This document shows positions 47,036 to 58,303 of a stretch of DNA of 64,000 bases, in pieces; the stretch's first letter is position 1, and the number at the start of each line of letters is the position of its first letter. The stretch is from positions 176,574,815 to 176,638,814 of the forward strand of contig JASDDO010000016.1 in assembly GCA_030015575.1 (NCBI GenBank), given 5' to 3'. Source of the stretch: Agapanthus africanus (Eukaryota > Streptophyta > Magnoliopsida > Asparagales > Amaryllidaceae). The notes beneath the pieces are model-generated. The model was not told where the DNA came from, did no database searches, and worked only from the letters and a program-made list of their open reading frames with translations. Both the position numbers and the translations under genes were made by a program.

Positions 47036-48022
47036 CCTCTTTTCCCTGTGGGCGTAGCCTCGCTAACACCTTTCTAGACACCTACTTGGTTTATAGCATT
47101 GATCGTTAAGTGAGAAAGTTCCGGAGGAGTAGCATATACTCACAGTAGGATCGGGATCCAAATATCATCGCGTGACAAAACTGAAGGAATCCTACCAGAA
47201 TCATCACACTCCAAATGGTATGCAGCGCTAGCAAGTTTCAGTTTCTTTTGAAACTCCCGATGTAGATTTTTGCCCCATGCTCTTATGACCTTGACTTTGG
47301 ACAACAAATCATAAGTCACATGTCAAGTTCTACCCGTCATTCTCCAGGTTAATTTGAACCCACCCGCACATACCCTTGACTTTGGCCAACAAGGTAGAAC
47401 GACTGTCCCAAACCACCACATCTATCTATGCTGCACATGAATACCCAATAGCTACCAATCACTATGCCTTGACTTTGGCCAACAAACAAAGCATGAATAC
47501 TTATTGACCATCCATGTGAAACGACGGAGGGCTATGAATGGTTTTGGCGAAACCGTGAATGTAGTGAACTTGATATAATCGAAGGAAAAAGATAGCTTTC
47601 AAAAGGAGTGGTTCAAGCTCCGCATTTAAAATTTGGTTTTGAAAAGAACCGAGTGGTTTTGAAAGTATTCCAACGACTTTTACTTGGTTTATTTTTTCTT
47701 GCATTAATTTTAATGCGTCCCATCAATTAGTCCTACCATTGCAGAAAACAACGAAAATATGACGTACGCTTATGCTATCCGCATTTGCCACGGGGTCCCG
47801 TCATCACCCGTTACGTTACTTAACTAACGACAGAGCGGGGGCTGGACTAGCGCGGATGCAAAACATAAGCAACGCCTAAATAGATATCATATAGATATAT
47901 AAACATTCGTCACATGCAATGATAGCCATTCCAGATCACAGATGAACACATTGGATATACTAGGAATCCGCACTCCGTACAAGCCTGTAACGAAGAACGG
48001 ATTACACGGTCGCGATGAATAG
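47036..48022 (-). repeat. M1 leader duplication, copy 1
   Basis: A segment of about 987 bp runs from the cctcttttccctgtgggcg motif to gatgaatagcc. The same segment follows directly as copy 2 (48023-48448 plus 50493-51057). The copies differ by several percent. Copy 1 includes two clear members of the hairpin array, the best being CTTATGA (47282-47288) with TCATAAG (47309-47315). Confidence 0.85.
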
Positions 48023-51000
48023 CCTCTTTTTCCTGTGGGCGTAGCCCCGCTAACACCTTTCTAGTCACCTACTTGGTTTATATCATTGATCGTTAAGTGA
48101 AAAAAATCTCCCGAGGAGTAGCATATACTCACAGTAGGATCGGGATCTAAATATCATTGTGTGATAAAGCTGAAGGAATCCTACCAAAATTATCACACTC
48201 CAAATGGTATGAAACACAAGCAAGTTTCAGTTTCTTTAGAAACTCCCGATGTGGATTTTTTCCCCATGCTCTTATGACCTTGACTTTGGCCAACAAATCA
48301 TAAGTCATATGTCAAGTTCCACCCGTCATTCTCCAGGTTAATTTGAACCCACCCGTACATACCCTTGACTTTGACCAACAAAGCAGTACGACAGTCCCAA
48401 ACCAACGCATCTATCTATGCTTCATATGAATATCCAACAGCTACCAATTGTAAGTCCACGTTGCCCACCCCGGTGCTTACGGGGAGGCGGAAACGTTATG
48501 AAAAATCGGATTTTTACAACACTAGGCAACATGGACTAGGCTAAAGGAGGGATCTTTGCTAAACATAAACTAACTACCAAGCTAAAAGAGTTAGGTACTC
48601 GGAAAAGGGGTTATACCTAGGTCTTCAAGTCCTTCTCTTCTTGCTCCTTGGAGTGTGATGAACCGGTTCTCCTTGTCGCCTTCTCTTGCCGAAGAAAGAT
48701 CCACCCGAGGGCCTCTACCATTGGCTCCAACCTCAAACTAGAAGTAACTAAGGTGCTTGGTGTGCTAAACCTAGAACCTTAGAAAGAGTAGAGAGTAATT
48801 TTAAGGGATTTATCTCAAGCTCAAATGGTTCTCAACTCATGAGAGGGGAGAGCTAGAGAGAGAGGAAGAGGATGAGAGAGAATGAGAATGATAGAATGAG
48901 AAGAATAATGCCAACCTTCTCACATATATGTGAATTATGATAAATAAATAATTAGCTAAAGATAATTGTAATGGTTAATCTTGAGATGACCATTATCATT
49001 TCACATTAATTACTTTTGCAAGAATCAAAAAGCATCTTTCATATGAAATGATGAAGGTCAACTTGTCCACCTAGATCAACAAGTCAAGCATAGTCAAATG
49101 GTCAACAACCCTAACCATAACACAATTATAATTAACTAATATTAATAATCATAATTCACACATAAACATTAGGGTTAAGAAAAAGACAATGGTCATCAAC
49201 CCTAATGAAAATCCTCTACCTCTGCCTCAGTCAACTGTGCATACATACCCGTATCCGTGTTCCGAGGAACATGAATACAAAGAGATAAAACCAATCCCAA
49301 AACATATACTAGGATCTGGCTTAAACCAAAGCCCGCTAGTATAAGCTGTCCGGACACCAAACGTGCACAAGTGCGCGGATGTGAACGAACCCCGTCGCAA
49401 AACAATGCAACCTCTACTCGTTTTGCCTAAAGGCGAATAACCCTCTGTGTGGGACTCTAACGACTCGACACTACGCTGGCAGTGAGTTTAACCACAGACC
49501 GCAAGCGTCACTAGCTGTACGTAACGGTCCCCAGGTAGATGCCGATAAGAAGACTGACGAGGTAAACCCATCTGAACTCCTACTGAGCCTGAATGTGACA
49601 GTCTCCGTACAGTCCGATCTGTTCGTCTAAGAGTATCGCATGGCGGGCCTAGGGGGCGGTAAACGTCAGTCCCCTAATAGCGGTACAAGTCGTGTCGGAG
49701 TGTATCCCAGAACACCTGAGATAACACTGGAAACCTACCAGTCTATCTCACTTGCCCTGGCCAGGGACTTTGTGTAATTGCTCTCCTAGACACAGCGCGA
49801 TATCAACCCCTAATACTGGGAGAGACGAATCCTGTCTAACCGTCACTGCCTCCAAGTGCTTCGGGACTGCATCCAAAAACTACCTGTTTGCACGACTCCT
49901 TTGAGCCGTGGTAGGGTAGTAATCAAAGAACAGTGGGAACACACTCGAGGCGAAGTGACAGTGTCAAGTCAACGGTCTAAGCTATACTCATGTCACCTGG
50001 GAACTGATAACTGACAATAGGTATAATACCAACCAACAGTTCTGAAGAGTCCTTTCCAGTGTACTCGTAACCTAACGAGCACCTGCATACTATCTTAAGT
50101 ACGACGTACTGACGGCTGTGGGACAGACCGTCTCCTAAGCTAGGATGAGAAGCGCATACGCTAGTCTACTCCAGAGTATCGATGCCCTGTCTCGATAGTC
50201 CTACGACTAGGGACCTGCATAAGGATGTGCTTGTGGATTACCCAGCCCCCACGAGTGTGACTGCCATCACAACGCTGGTAATCAAGCAAAGATCCTAAGG
50301 GCTCCACTAATGTGTAAAGGCGATATGCTAAAAGAAACACATGCACACATTAAAGCAGAAACAAACCAAGTAGCATACTACTATTTTGAGCAAGATTGTC
50401 AATACAAGGTGAATATCTCAAGTTTCCATCAAGTAATATACAAACTAGTATGATACAGTAATGGCCTCTAGGGCATATACACTAACACCAATCACTATGC
50501 CTTGACTTTGGCCAACAAACATAGCTTAATTACTATTGACTATTCATATGAAATGACGGAGGGCTACGAATGGTTTAGGCGAAACCGTGAACGTAGTGAA
50601 CTTGATATAATCGAAGGAACGTGATAGCTTTTAAAAGGAGTGGTTTAAGCTCCGCATTTAAAAGTTTTGCTGTTTTTGAAAAAAACGAGTGGTCTTGAAA
50701 TTGTTCCAACGATTCAATTTTGGTTTGTTTTCTTTGCATTAATATAATGCGTCCCATCAATTAATCCTACCATTGCAGAAAACAATGAAAATATAACGTA
50801 CGCTTATGCCATCCGCATTCGCCACTGGGCCCCGTCATCACCCGTTAGGTTACTTAACTAACGACAGCGCGGGGGCTGGACTAGCGCGAATGTAAAACAT
50901 AAGCAACGTCTACTAGATATCATATATAGATATATACATTCGTCAGATGCAATGATAGTAATTCCAGATCACAGATGAACACATTGGATATTCTAGGAAT

Positions 51001-51057
51001 CCGCATTTCGTTCAAGCCTGCAATGAAAAATGGATTACACGGTCGTGATGAATAGCC
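48023..51057 (-). repeat. M1 leader duplication, copy 2, split by a solo LTR
   Basis: It matches copy 1 at 48023-48448 and, after the solo LTR and its target duplication, at 50493-51057. Three array hairpins are kept: CTTATGA (48271-48277) with TCATAAG (48298-48304), CGTAC (48354-48358) with GTACG (48386-48390), and CTATG (50495-50499) with CATAG (50520-50524). Confidence 0.85.
48449..50487 (-). repeat. Solo copia LTR (2039 bp) with CCAAT duplication
   Basis: One LTR, from tgtaagtccacgttgcccac to atacactaaca in plus orientation, lies between CCAAT at 48444-48448 and CCAAT at 50488-50492. No internal sequence adjoins it. It belongs to the subfamily of the X LTR (54169-56223). Such solo LTRs come from recombination between the two LTRs of an element. 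Confidence 0.94.
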
Positions 51058-51411
51058 AAACCCCACCCTAGACCCCTACGGGTGCGGCAAACTACCCGCC
51101 AAATACCCGAAGTGAAGCAGCCTCTCTCACCAACGTAAGTAGGACACTCAGCACTTCAAAGTACCTGGTAGTTTGTGCACCCCACCTTGGGTCTATCCTA
51201 TGAGAAAAATAGTAAAAGAAATAATATACAATGGTGGCTACAACCTCAACCCGGATGTGCAACCATGAAATAATATTACATCAATTTACAATTTACATCG
51301 AATAAAAAATGTAAAAACACTCATCTCACATCCCCAGCTATTCATTCACGACAATCCAACAAGTTCATATACACAAACCAATAACACAGATCACAGATAT
51401 GTATAACCCCC

Positions 51412-51435
51412 ACTAATCGACGTATAGCGATTAGT
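51412..51435 (-). other. Leader hairpin with CTATACGT loop, M1
   Basis: In plus orientation ACTAATCG (51412-51419) and CGATTAGT (51428-51435) flank ACGTATAG (51420-51427), so the minus-strand RNA shows CTATACGT on a perfect 8-bp stem. Weaker outer arms exist (gatatgtat with atacatat). Confidence 0.7.
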
Positions 51436-51627
51436 AGACGTTCAATACATATATCATATCGCAGATATAATCCGATTAGCTAAAGTTTACAGAATTTCGA
51501 TCGATATTCAAATTTGAAACTACCCCAAATACAACACTGTACTCAAAGGAATCTGGGAAGAAACAGAGTATCTAAAAAATCACAATACAATCTGCAGGAA
51601 AAACGAGTTGACTCCGAGTCGACTCGT

Positions 51628-51672
51628 CCGCGGATCCGTGGCGAAACGCATGGTTTCGCCGTGCTTCCGCGG
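51628..51672 (-). other. GC-rich leader hairpin, M1
   Basis: The outer arms are CCGCGG (51628-51633 and 51667-51672). The inner arms are GGCGAAAC (51640-51647) and GTTTCGCC (51653-51660), perfect over 8 bp. It lies about 206 nt after the primer site, the same place as in A2 and B. Confidence 0.65.
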
Positions 51673-51865
51673 CAGTCTGACCGAGTTGCAAGCTCGTTTT
51701 TCTTGGGTGTCCCTAAAAAAGCCTGCACGTATTTTTCAGGTCTCTGAAAATATTTTTAGACCTCTTTGAAAATCGGCAGAAAAAACAAATTTTTGATGTA
51801 TTTTGCGATTTTTCCGGGATCGAAGTTCTAAAGACTTTGCTAACATGTTAGATGTTGTTTAGCTA

Positions 51866-51878
51866 GTCTCTGATACCA
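51866..51878 (-). other. Primer-binding site of M1
   Basis: gtctctgatacca in plus orientation is the reverse complement of tggtatcagagac, of tRNA-Met type. It lies one base from the LTR. Confidence 0.85.
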
Positions 51879-51879
51879 C

Positions 51880-53909
51880 TGTAAGTCAATGTCACCCATC
51901 CCGGTGCTTAACGGAGAGGCGGAATAGGTAAAAATCAAATTTTTCTTTAAAGGAAACATATATTAACCATGAAGGATCTTTGCTAAACATCAACTAACAA
52001 ACTAACTTAGGGTTTTAACTACTAGGTTAGATGGTTATACCTAAGTCTTGACCTCCTTCTTCTCCTTGTTGTGAGCTCCTTGGAATGGTGTGGATGGCTC
52101 CTCCTCACCGGCTTCTCTATATCATAGAAGATCCACCAGAAGTCCTCTACCTTGAGCTCCAACCTCAACAATGAAGTAACTAGAGTGCTTGGCTTGCTAG
52201 ACTAAGAACCCTAGAGTGATTAGGGAAGTATTTTGGTGGTTTAGTCTCAAAAGCTTTTGATTTTCAACTCATGAAAGATTAAAGCTTTGAGAGAGGAAGA
52301 GGAGAGAGCAAACCATGAGAGAGAAAGATAATGTGAGAATGAGAGGATAAAACTCTGATATGAGGAAATACAATAATAATAATATTAATTAAGATAATTG
52401 TGATGGTGTGTTGATTTGACCATTATTATATCACATTTAATGCTAAGCATGCTCACAAAAATATCTCATGCTTAACAAAAAAATATCTAAGTCAACATGG
52501 GTCAACTTGGTCAAATGGTCAAACCAACATTAGCTATGACACAATTATCTCTAATTAAAACTATTAATTAATTTCCTCCTTCTCATTATGGTTTTGATCA
52601 AGTCAATGGTCAAAACCCTAATGAGGTGTCTCCTCCCCTGCCTCTGTCAACTGTATGTAAATACCCGTATCCGTGTTCCGAGAAACACGAATACCATGAG
52701 ACTAAACCAATCCAAAATCCAATACTAAGATCCGGCTTAAACCAAAGCCCACTAGTATCTACTGCCCGAACACCGAACACGCACAAGTGCGCATATGAGA
52801 ACGAACCCTGTCGTAAAACCATACGACATCTACTCATATCGCCCAAAGGTGAACAACCCTCTGTGTGGGACTCTAAAGACTCGACACTACGCTGGCAGCG
52901 GGTTTAACTACAGGCCGCAAGCGGTACTAGCTGTATGTAACGGTCCCCAGGTAGATTCCGATAAGAAGGCCGATGACTAAAAACCTATCCGAACTCCTAC
53001 TGAGCCTAAATGTGACAATCTCCGCACAGTCCGGTATGTTCGTCTAAGAGTATCACATATCGGGCCTAGGGGGCGGTAAACGTCAGTCCCTTAATAGCGG
53101 TATAAGTCATGTCGGAGTACGGTCTAAAACACCGTGAGAAACTACTGGAGTACCTACCAGTAAATCTCGCTTTCCCTGGTTAGGGACTTTGTGTAATGGC
53201 GTTCCGAACACAGCGCGATATCAACCCCTAATACCGGGAGAGACGAATCCTATCTAACTGCCACTGCCTATAAGTGCTTCGGGACTGCACCCAACTACTA
53301 CCTGTTTGCATGACTCAATAGAGCCGTGGTAGGGTAGTAATCTAAGAACAGTCAGAACACACTTGAGGCGAAGCAGCAGTGTCAAGTCGACGGACTAAGC
53401 TGTACTCATGTCACCTGGGAACTGTTAACTGACGATAGGTATAGTACCAACCAACAGTTCACAGCGAGTCCTGTCCAGTGTACTCGTAACCTAACGAGCA
53501 CATGCATACTATCTCCAGTACGACGTACTGATGGCTGTGGGACAGACCATCTCCCCTCCTAGGATGAGAAGCGTATACACTAGTCTACTCTGGAGTATCG
53601 ATGCCCTGTCTGGATAATCCCATGACTAGGAACATGTATAAGGATGTGCTTGTAGACTACCCAGCCCCCACTAGTGTGACTGCCATCACAACGCTGGTAG
53701 TCAAGCAAAGATCCTAAGGGCTCTATCAATATGTATTAGCGATATGTCAAAAGAAACACATACACATATTTAGATAGATTCAAACCAAGTAGCATACTAC
53801 TATATCGAGCAAGACTGTCATAAATCCGTGTATATATCCCAAGCTTCCAAAATGTAATATACAAACTAGTATTATACAATAATGGCCTATAGGGCATATC
53901 ACACTAACA
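51880..53909 (-). repeat. 5' LTR of M1 (2030 bp)
   Basis: In plus orientation it runs from tgtaagtcaatgtcacccat to atcacactaaca. Its inner end is fixed by the primer site. It is related to, but distinct from, the solo LTR and the X LTR. Confidence 0.9.
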
Positions 53910-54168
53910 GTAGCAACGTTAAAAATCCGCCGTTTTTGTCGTGCAAAAACTGCCGATAAAACAGTTTTCAAAATTGATGTTTTGAGTTGTTTGCACACCC
54001 CGCGGGCTTACGGTTTGAACCGAAAAGCCGCGGGGTGGAGCGTGCTAACCCTGGGGACACCCCAGGGGGTACCGAACGGCTTGGCCCACTCCCCAAGACC
54101 ACCACAAGATGGTCTTGGCGGTGGGGACCCGAAACTGCCCCACCATAGGCAGTTTCGAGTCTGCCTCA
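53910..54168. other. Hairpin-rich spacer between two LTRs
   Basis: The segment holds several consecutive inverted repeats. The largest pairs CACCCCGCGG (53996-54005) with CCGCGGGGTG (54028-54037) and has CGGTT/AACCG inside. Then come CCCTGGGG/CCCCAGGG (54049-54067), AAGACCA/TGGTCTT (54095-54116) and CGAAACTGCC/GGCAGTTTCG (54130-54157). Near its left end, GTTTTTG/CAAAAAC and AAAACTG/CAGTTTT also pair. It matches none of the copia parts I could compare. No gene is seen. Confidence 0.75.
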
Positions 54169-56223
54169 TGTAAGTCCACGTTGCCCACCCCGGTGCTTAC
54201 GGGAAGGCGGAAACGGTAAACAACGATTTTTATAAACTCAAGGCAACATGGACTAAAAGGAGGATCTTTGCTAAACAAAAACTAACAACCATGCTAAAAG
54301 ATTTAGCTACTCGGTTAATGGGTTATACCTAAGTCTTGAACTCCTTCTCTTCTTGCTCCTTGGAGTGGGTTGAACGGGTCCTCCTCGTCGCCTTCTCTTG
54401 CCGAAGAAAGATCCACCCGAGGGCCTCTACCTTTGGCTTCTACCTCAACCTAGAGGTAACTAAAGTGCTTGGCTTGCTAAACCTAGAACCCGAGAATGAG
54501 TAGAGAGGAGTTTTGGTTTTTTATCTCAAAAGCAAATGGTTCTCAACACATGAGAGGGGAGAGCTTTGAGAGAGAGGAAGATGATGAGCTTTGGATGAGA
54601 GAGAATGAGCAAGAGAGAATGAGCAAGAGAGAATGAGGATAATTATCAACCATTCTTACATATATGTGAATTATGATAATTAAATAATTAATCAAAGATA
54701 ATAATGATGGTTAACTTGAAATGACCATTATCATTTCACATTAATGAATTTTGCAAGAATCAAAGAGCATCTTTCATGTGAAATGATGATGGTCAATATG
54801 TCAACATGGGTCAACAAGTCAACCAAAGTCAAATGGTCAACATCCCTAACCATAACACAATTATCTTTAATTAATATCAATAATCATATTTCACATATTT
54901 ATTAGGGTTTGGAAAAAGACAACGGTCATCAACCATAATGAGAATCCTCTGCCTCTGCCTCGGTCAACTGTGCATACACACCCGCGTCCATGTTCCGAGG
55001 AACACGAATCAATGAGATAAAACCAATTCCAAAACATGTACTAGGATCTGGCTTAAACCAAAGCCCGCTAGTAATAACTGTCCGGACACCAAACGTGCAC
55101 AAGTGCGCAGATGTGAACGAACCCCGTAGCAAAACCATGCGACCTCTACTCTGTTTTGCCCAAAGGCGAATAACCCTCTGTGTGGGACTCTAAAGACTCG
55201 ACACTACGCTGGCGGTGGGTTTAACCATAGGCCGCAAGCGGTACTAGCTGCACGTAACGGTCCCCAGGTAGATGCTGATAAGAAGACTGACGAAGTGAAC
55301 CCATCTGAACTCCTACTGAGCCTGAATGTGACAATCTCCGTACAGTCCGGTCTGTCCGTCTAAGAGTATCGCATGGCGGGCGTAGGGGGCGGTAAACGTC
55401 AGTCCCCTAATAGCGGTACAAGTCGTGTAGGAGTGTAGCCCAGAACACCCTGAGATAACACTGGAAACGCTACCAGTATATCTCGCTAACCCTGGCCAGG
55501 GACTTTGTGTAATGGCTCTCCTAGACACAGCGCGATATCAACCCCCAATACCGGGAGAGACGAATCCTGTCTAACCGTCACTGCCTCCAAGTGCTTCGGG
55601 ACTGCACCCAACTGCTACCTGTTTGCACGACTCCTTTGAGCCGTGGTAGGGTAGCAATCTAAGAACAGTGGGAACACACTCGAGGCGAAGTGACAGTGTC
55701 AAGTCAACGGACTAAGCTGTACTCATGTCACCTGGGAACTGATAACTGACGATAGGTATAATACCAACCAACAGTTCCCGACGAGTCCTGTCCAGTGTAC
55801 TCGTAACCTAGCGAGCACCCGCATACTATCTCAAGTACGACGTACTAATGGCTGTGGGACAGACCATCTTCCCTGCTGGGATGAGAAGCGTATACGCTAG
55901 TCTACTCCGGAGTATCGATGCCCCGTCTCGATAATCCTATGACTAGGGACATGTATATGGATGTGCTTGTAGATTACCCAGCCCCCACTAGTGTGACTGC
56001 CATCACAACGCTGGTAATCAAGCAAAGATCCTAAGGGCCCCACTAATGTGTAAAGGAGATATGCCAAAAGAAACACATGCACACATTAAAGTAGAAACAA
56101 ACCAAGTAGCATACAACTATTTGAGCAAGATTGTCTATACAACTGTGAATATCCCAAGCTTCCATTAAGTAATATACAAACTAGTATGATACAGTAATGG
56201 CCTCTAGGGCATATACACTAACA
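54169..56223 (-). repeat. 3' LTR of X (2055 bp)
   Basis: In plus orientation it runs from tgtaagtccacgttgcccac to atacactaaca. The polypurine tract (reverse complement atctcccacttgcac) begins at 56224. It is close to the solo LTR at 48449-50487. Confidence 0.92.
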
Positions 56224-56237
56224 ATCTCCCACTTGCA

Positions 56238-58174
56238 CTAAGGCCATGTACTGGCGTATCTAAGACCTATCATCTCGATCAGCCGCTCGAACTGAGTCTG
56301 GGGTAAGGCCTTCTTGAATGGATCTGCAGTGTTATCTTCTGAGGCGACCCTCCGAACCTCGATCTCCCGGCGATCCACGATCTCCCTAATCAGGTGATAC
56401 CGCCTCAAGATGTGTCTGGACTTATGATGGGACATGGGTTCCTTCGCTAAAGCTATAGCCCCGTTGTTGTCGCAATACAGAGGTATTGGATCAACAATGG
56501 ACGGAACCACCTGAAGTTCTGTCAAGAACTTCCTCATCCAGACGGCTTCTTTTGCAGCACCAGATGCAACGATATATTCCGCTTCCATCGTCGAGTCAGC
56601 AACGGTTTCCTGTTTGGAACTCTTCCAACACACCGCCCTACCATTGATGGTAAAGACATAACCCGACATGGACTTGGAGTCATCCTTCTCACTCTGGAAG
56701 CTGGAGTCAGCAAAGGCCTCGATCTGGAGGTCTTTTCCGCCATACACCAAGAACATCTCCTTAGTCCTTCTCAGGTACTTGAGAAATTTCTTTACCGCTA
56801 TCCAGTGCTTCTCCCCAGGGTTTGACTGATATCGGCTTACCACACTCAGTGCATAAGCTACATCAGTCCGGTACACAACATCGCATACATTATAGAGCCT
56901 ACCGCAGAGGCGTAGGGTATAATAGACATGCGATCCCTTTCCAAATCAGTCTTGGGAGACATCTATTTGGAGAGGGTGATCCCGTGACAAGCCGGTAAAG
57001 TACCGCGCTTGGAATCTTCCATACCGAATCTTTTTAGTATGGTGTCGATGTACCTGGATTGTGAAAGTCCTAATATCCTCTTGGACCTATCACGATAGAT
57101 CCGGATCCCCAGAATGTAAGAGGCATCACCCAGGTCTTTCATGGAGAACCTGTGTGACAAGAACCTTTTGACAGATTGTAGCATAGGAATGTCATTTCCT
57201 ATCAAGAGAATGTCATCCATGTATAAAACGAGGAATACGACAGTTCGTGCTACAATTTTACTATAGATGCATGGTTCATCTGGATTTTTGATAAAGCCAA
57301 ATTCTTTGACCGTCTCATCAAAACAGATGTTCCAACTCCGCGATGCCTGCTTCTGTCCATAAATGGACTTAAGCAACTTGCACACCTTCCCGCTGCTCCC
57401 ACTCTGAATGAAACCCTATGGATGGTCCATATAGACACACTCCTCTAAATTTCCATTTAGAAAAGCCGTCTTTACGTCCATCTGCCAAATCTCATAATCG
57501 TGGAAGGCAGCAATGGCAAGAAGGATCCGAATGGATTTGAGCATAGCTACTGGAGAAAAGGTTTCGTCATAGTCCAAACCAGGTCTTTGACAGAAACCCT
57601 TTGCAACAAGTCTAGCCTTATAGGTCTCAACCTGTCCATCTAGACCAATCTTCCTTTTGAAGATCTATTTGCAGCCTACGGGTTTTACCCCTTCTGGAGC
57701 AACGTCCAAAGTCCATACTTTGTTGGTGTACATGGACTCCATTTCGGTCCGCATTGCATCCAGCCATTTTACCGAGTCAGCGCTCTGAATGGCCTACTAG
57801 AAGCTAGTCGGCTCATCATTATCAATGATGCAATCCTCTCTATCCCCGTCTATGAGAAAACCGTAGTATCTCTCGGGCGGATGAGACTACCTACTACTTC
57901 TGCGGATCGGCTCAGGAATGTCCTGTTCTTTCGAACCTTCTGGTTCTACTAAGCTTTCAGTAATAGCTTGTGGTTCTGGAATTTCCTCCAGTTCTATTAC
58001 GCTCCCACTTATTTCTTTTTCTAAGAACTGATGTTCCAGAAAGTGGGCATTATGAGAGACAAAAACCTTTTGTTCTTCTGCGTAATAGAAAAGATACCCC
58101 CTGGAGTTCTTTGGGTATCCCACAAACTTACACTGTACTGAGCGTGCCTCGAGTTTGTCCGCATGCTGCTTTTT
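56238..58174 (-). pseudogene. Copia integrase end, RT and RNase H remnant of X
   Basis: Minus-strand translation shows the end of integrase and the linker (CKFVGYPKNSRGYLFYY) near 58000-58150. RT has KSIYGQKQASRSWN near 57350 and LVLYMDDILLIG near 57210. RNase H has DSSFQSEKDDSKS, MEAEYIVASGAAKEAVW and [13 protein letters not shown] down to 56238. The order is normal. About five breaks. It is closest to Y. Confidence 0.87.
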
Positions 58175-58229
58175 GACAAAAGCTGGACAATCCTTTGACA
58201 AAAGCTGGACAATCCTTTGACAATCCTTT
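58175..58229 (-). repeat. Short tandem repeat at the edge of X pol
   Basis: A 22-bp unit ending ctggacaatccttt occurs twice (58175-58196, 58197-58218), then its last half, gacaatccttt, once more. The word gacaatcct recurs at 58295-58303, touching the next LTR. Confidence 0.85.
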
Positions 58230-58246
58230 GACAAGAAGCATGTTCT

Positions 58247-58264
58247 CGCCGCGGTTCCGCGGCG
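58247..58264 (-). other. GC palindrome in the X leader piece
   Basis: CGCCGCGG (58247-58254) and CCGCGGCG (58257-58264) are perfect arms around TT. It matches in kind the GC hairpin found about 200 nt after other copia primer sites, and is followed by gttgaccgagtcag, similar to the M1 leader. Confidence 0.6.
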
Positions 58265-58303
58265 CGTTGACCGAGTCAGTGGCTCGTTTTTGCTGACAAT
58301 CCT

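Larger units (their letters stand above)
45570..53909 (-). mobile_element. Copia element M1, 5' part (antisense)
   Basis: On the minus strand the order is LTR (53909 down to 51880), primer site, leader and gag-protease. It ends at 45570 against the C2 integrase. The leader has a duplicated segment of about 1 kb, and one copy holds a solo LTR. There is no integrase, RT, RNase H or 3' LTR. Broken: about one break in the coding part, besides the missing 3' half. Confidence 0.87.
54169..58303 (-). mobile_element. Copia element X (antisense), partial
   Basis: On the minus strand it contains a short leader piece (58232-58303), the end of integrase, RT, RNase H, a polypurine tract and a 3' LTR. Gag, protease and most of integrase are not present between these. 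The piece next to 58303 carries a GC-rich palindrome like those in the copia leaders. Broken, with about five breaks in what remains. Confidence 0.82.
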
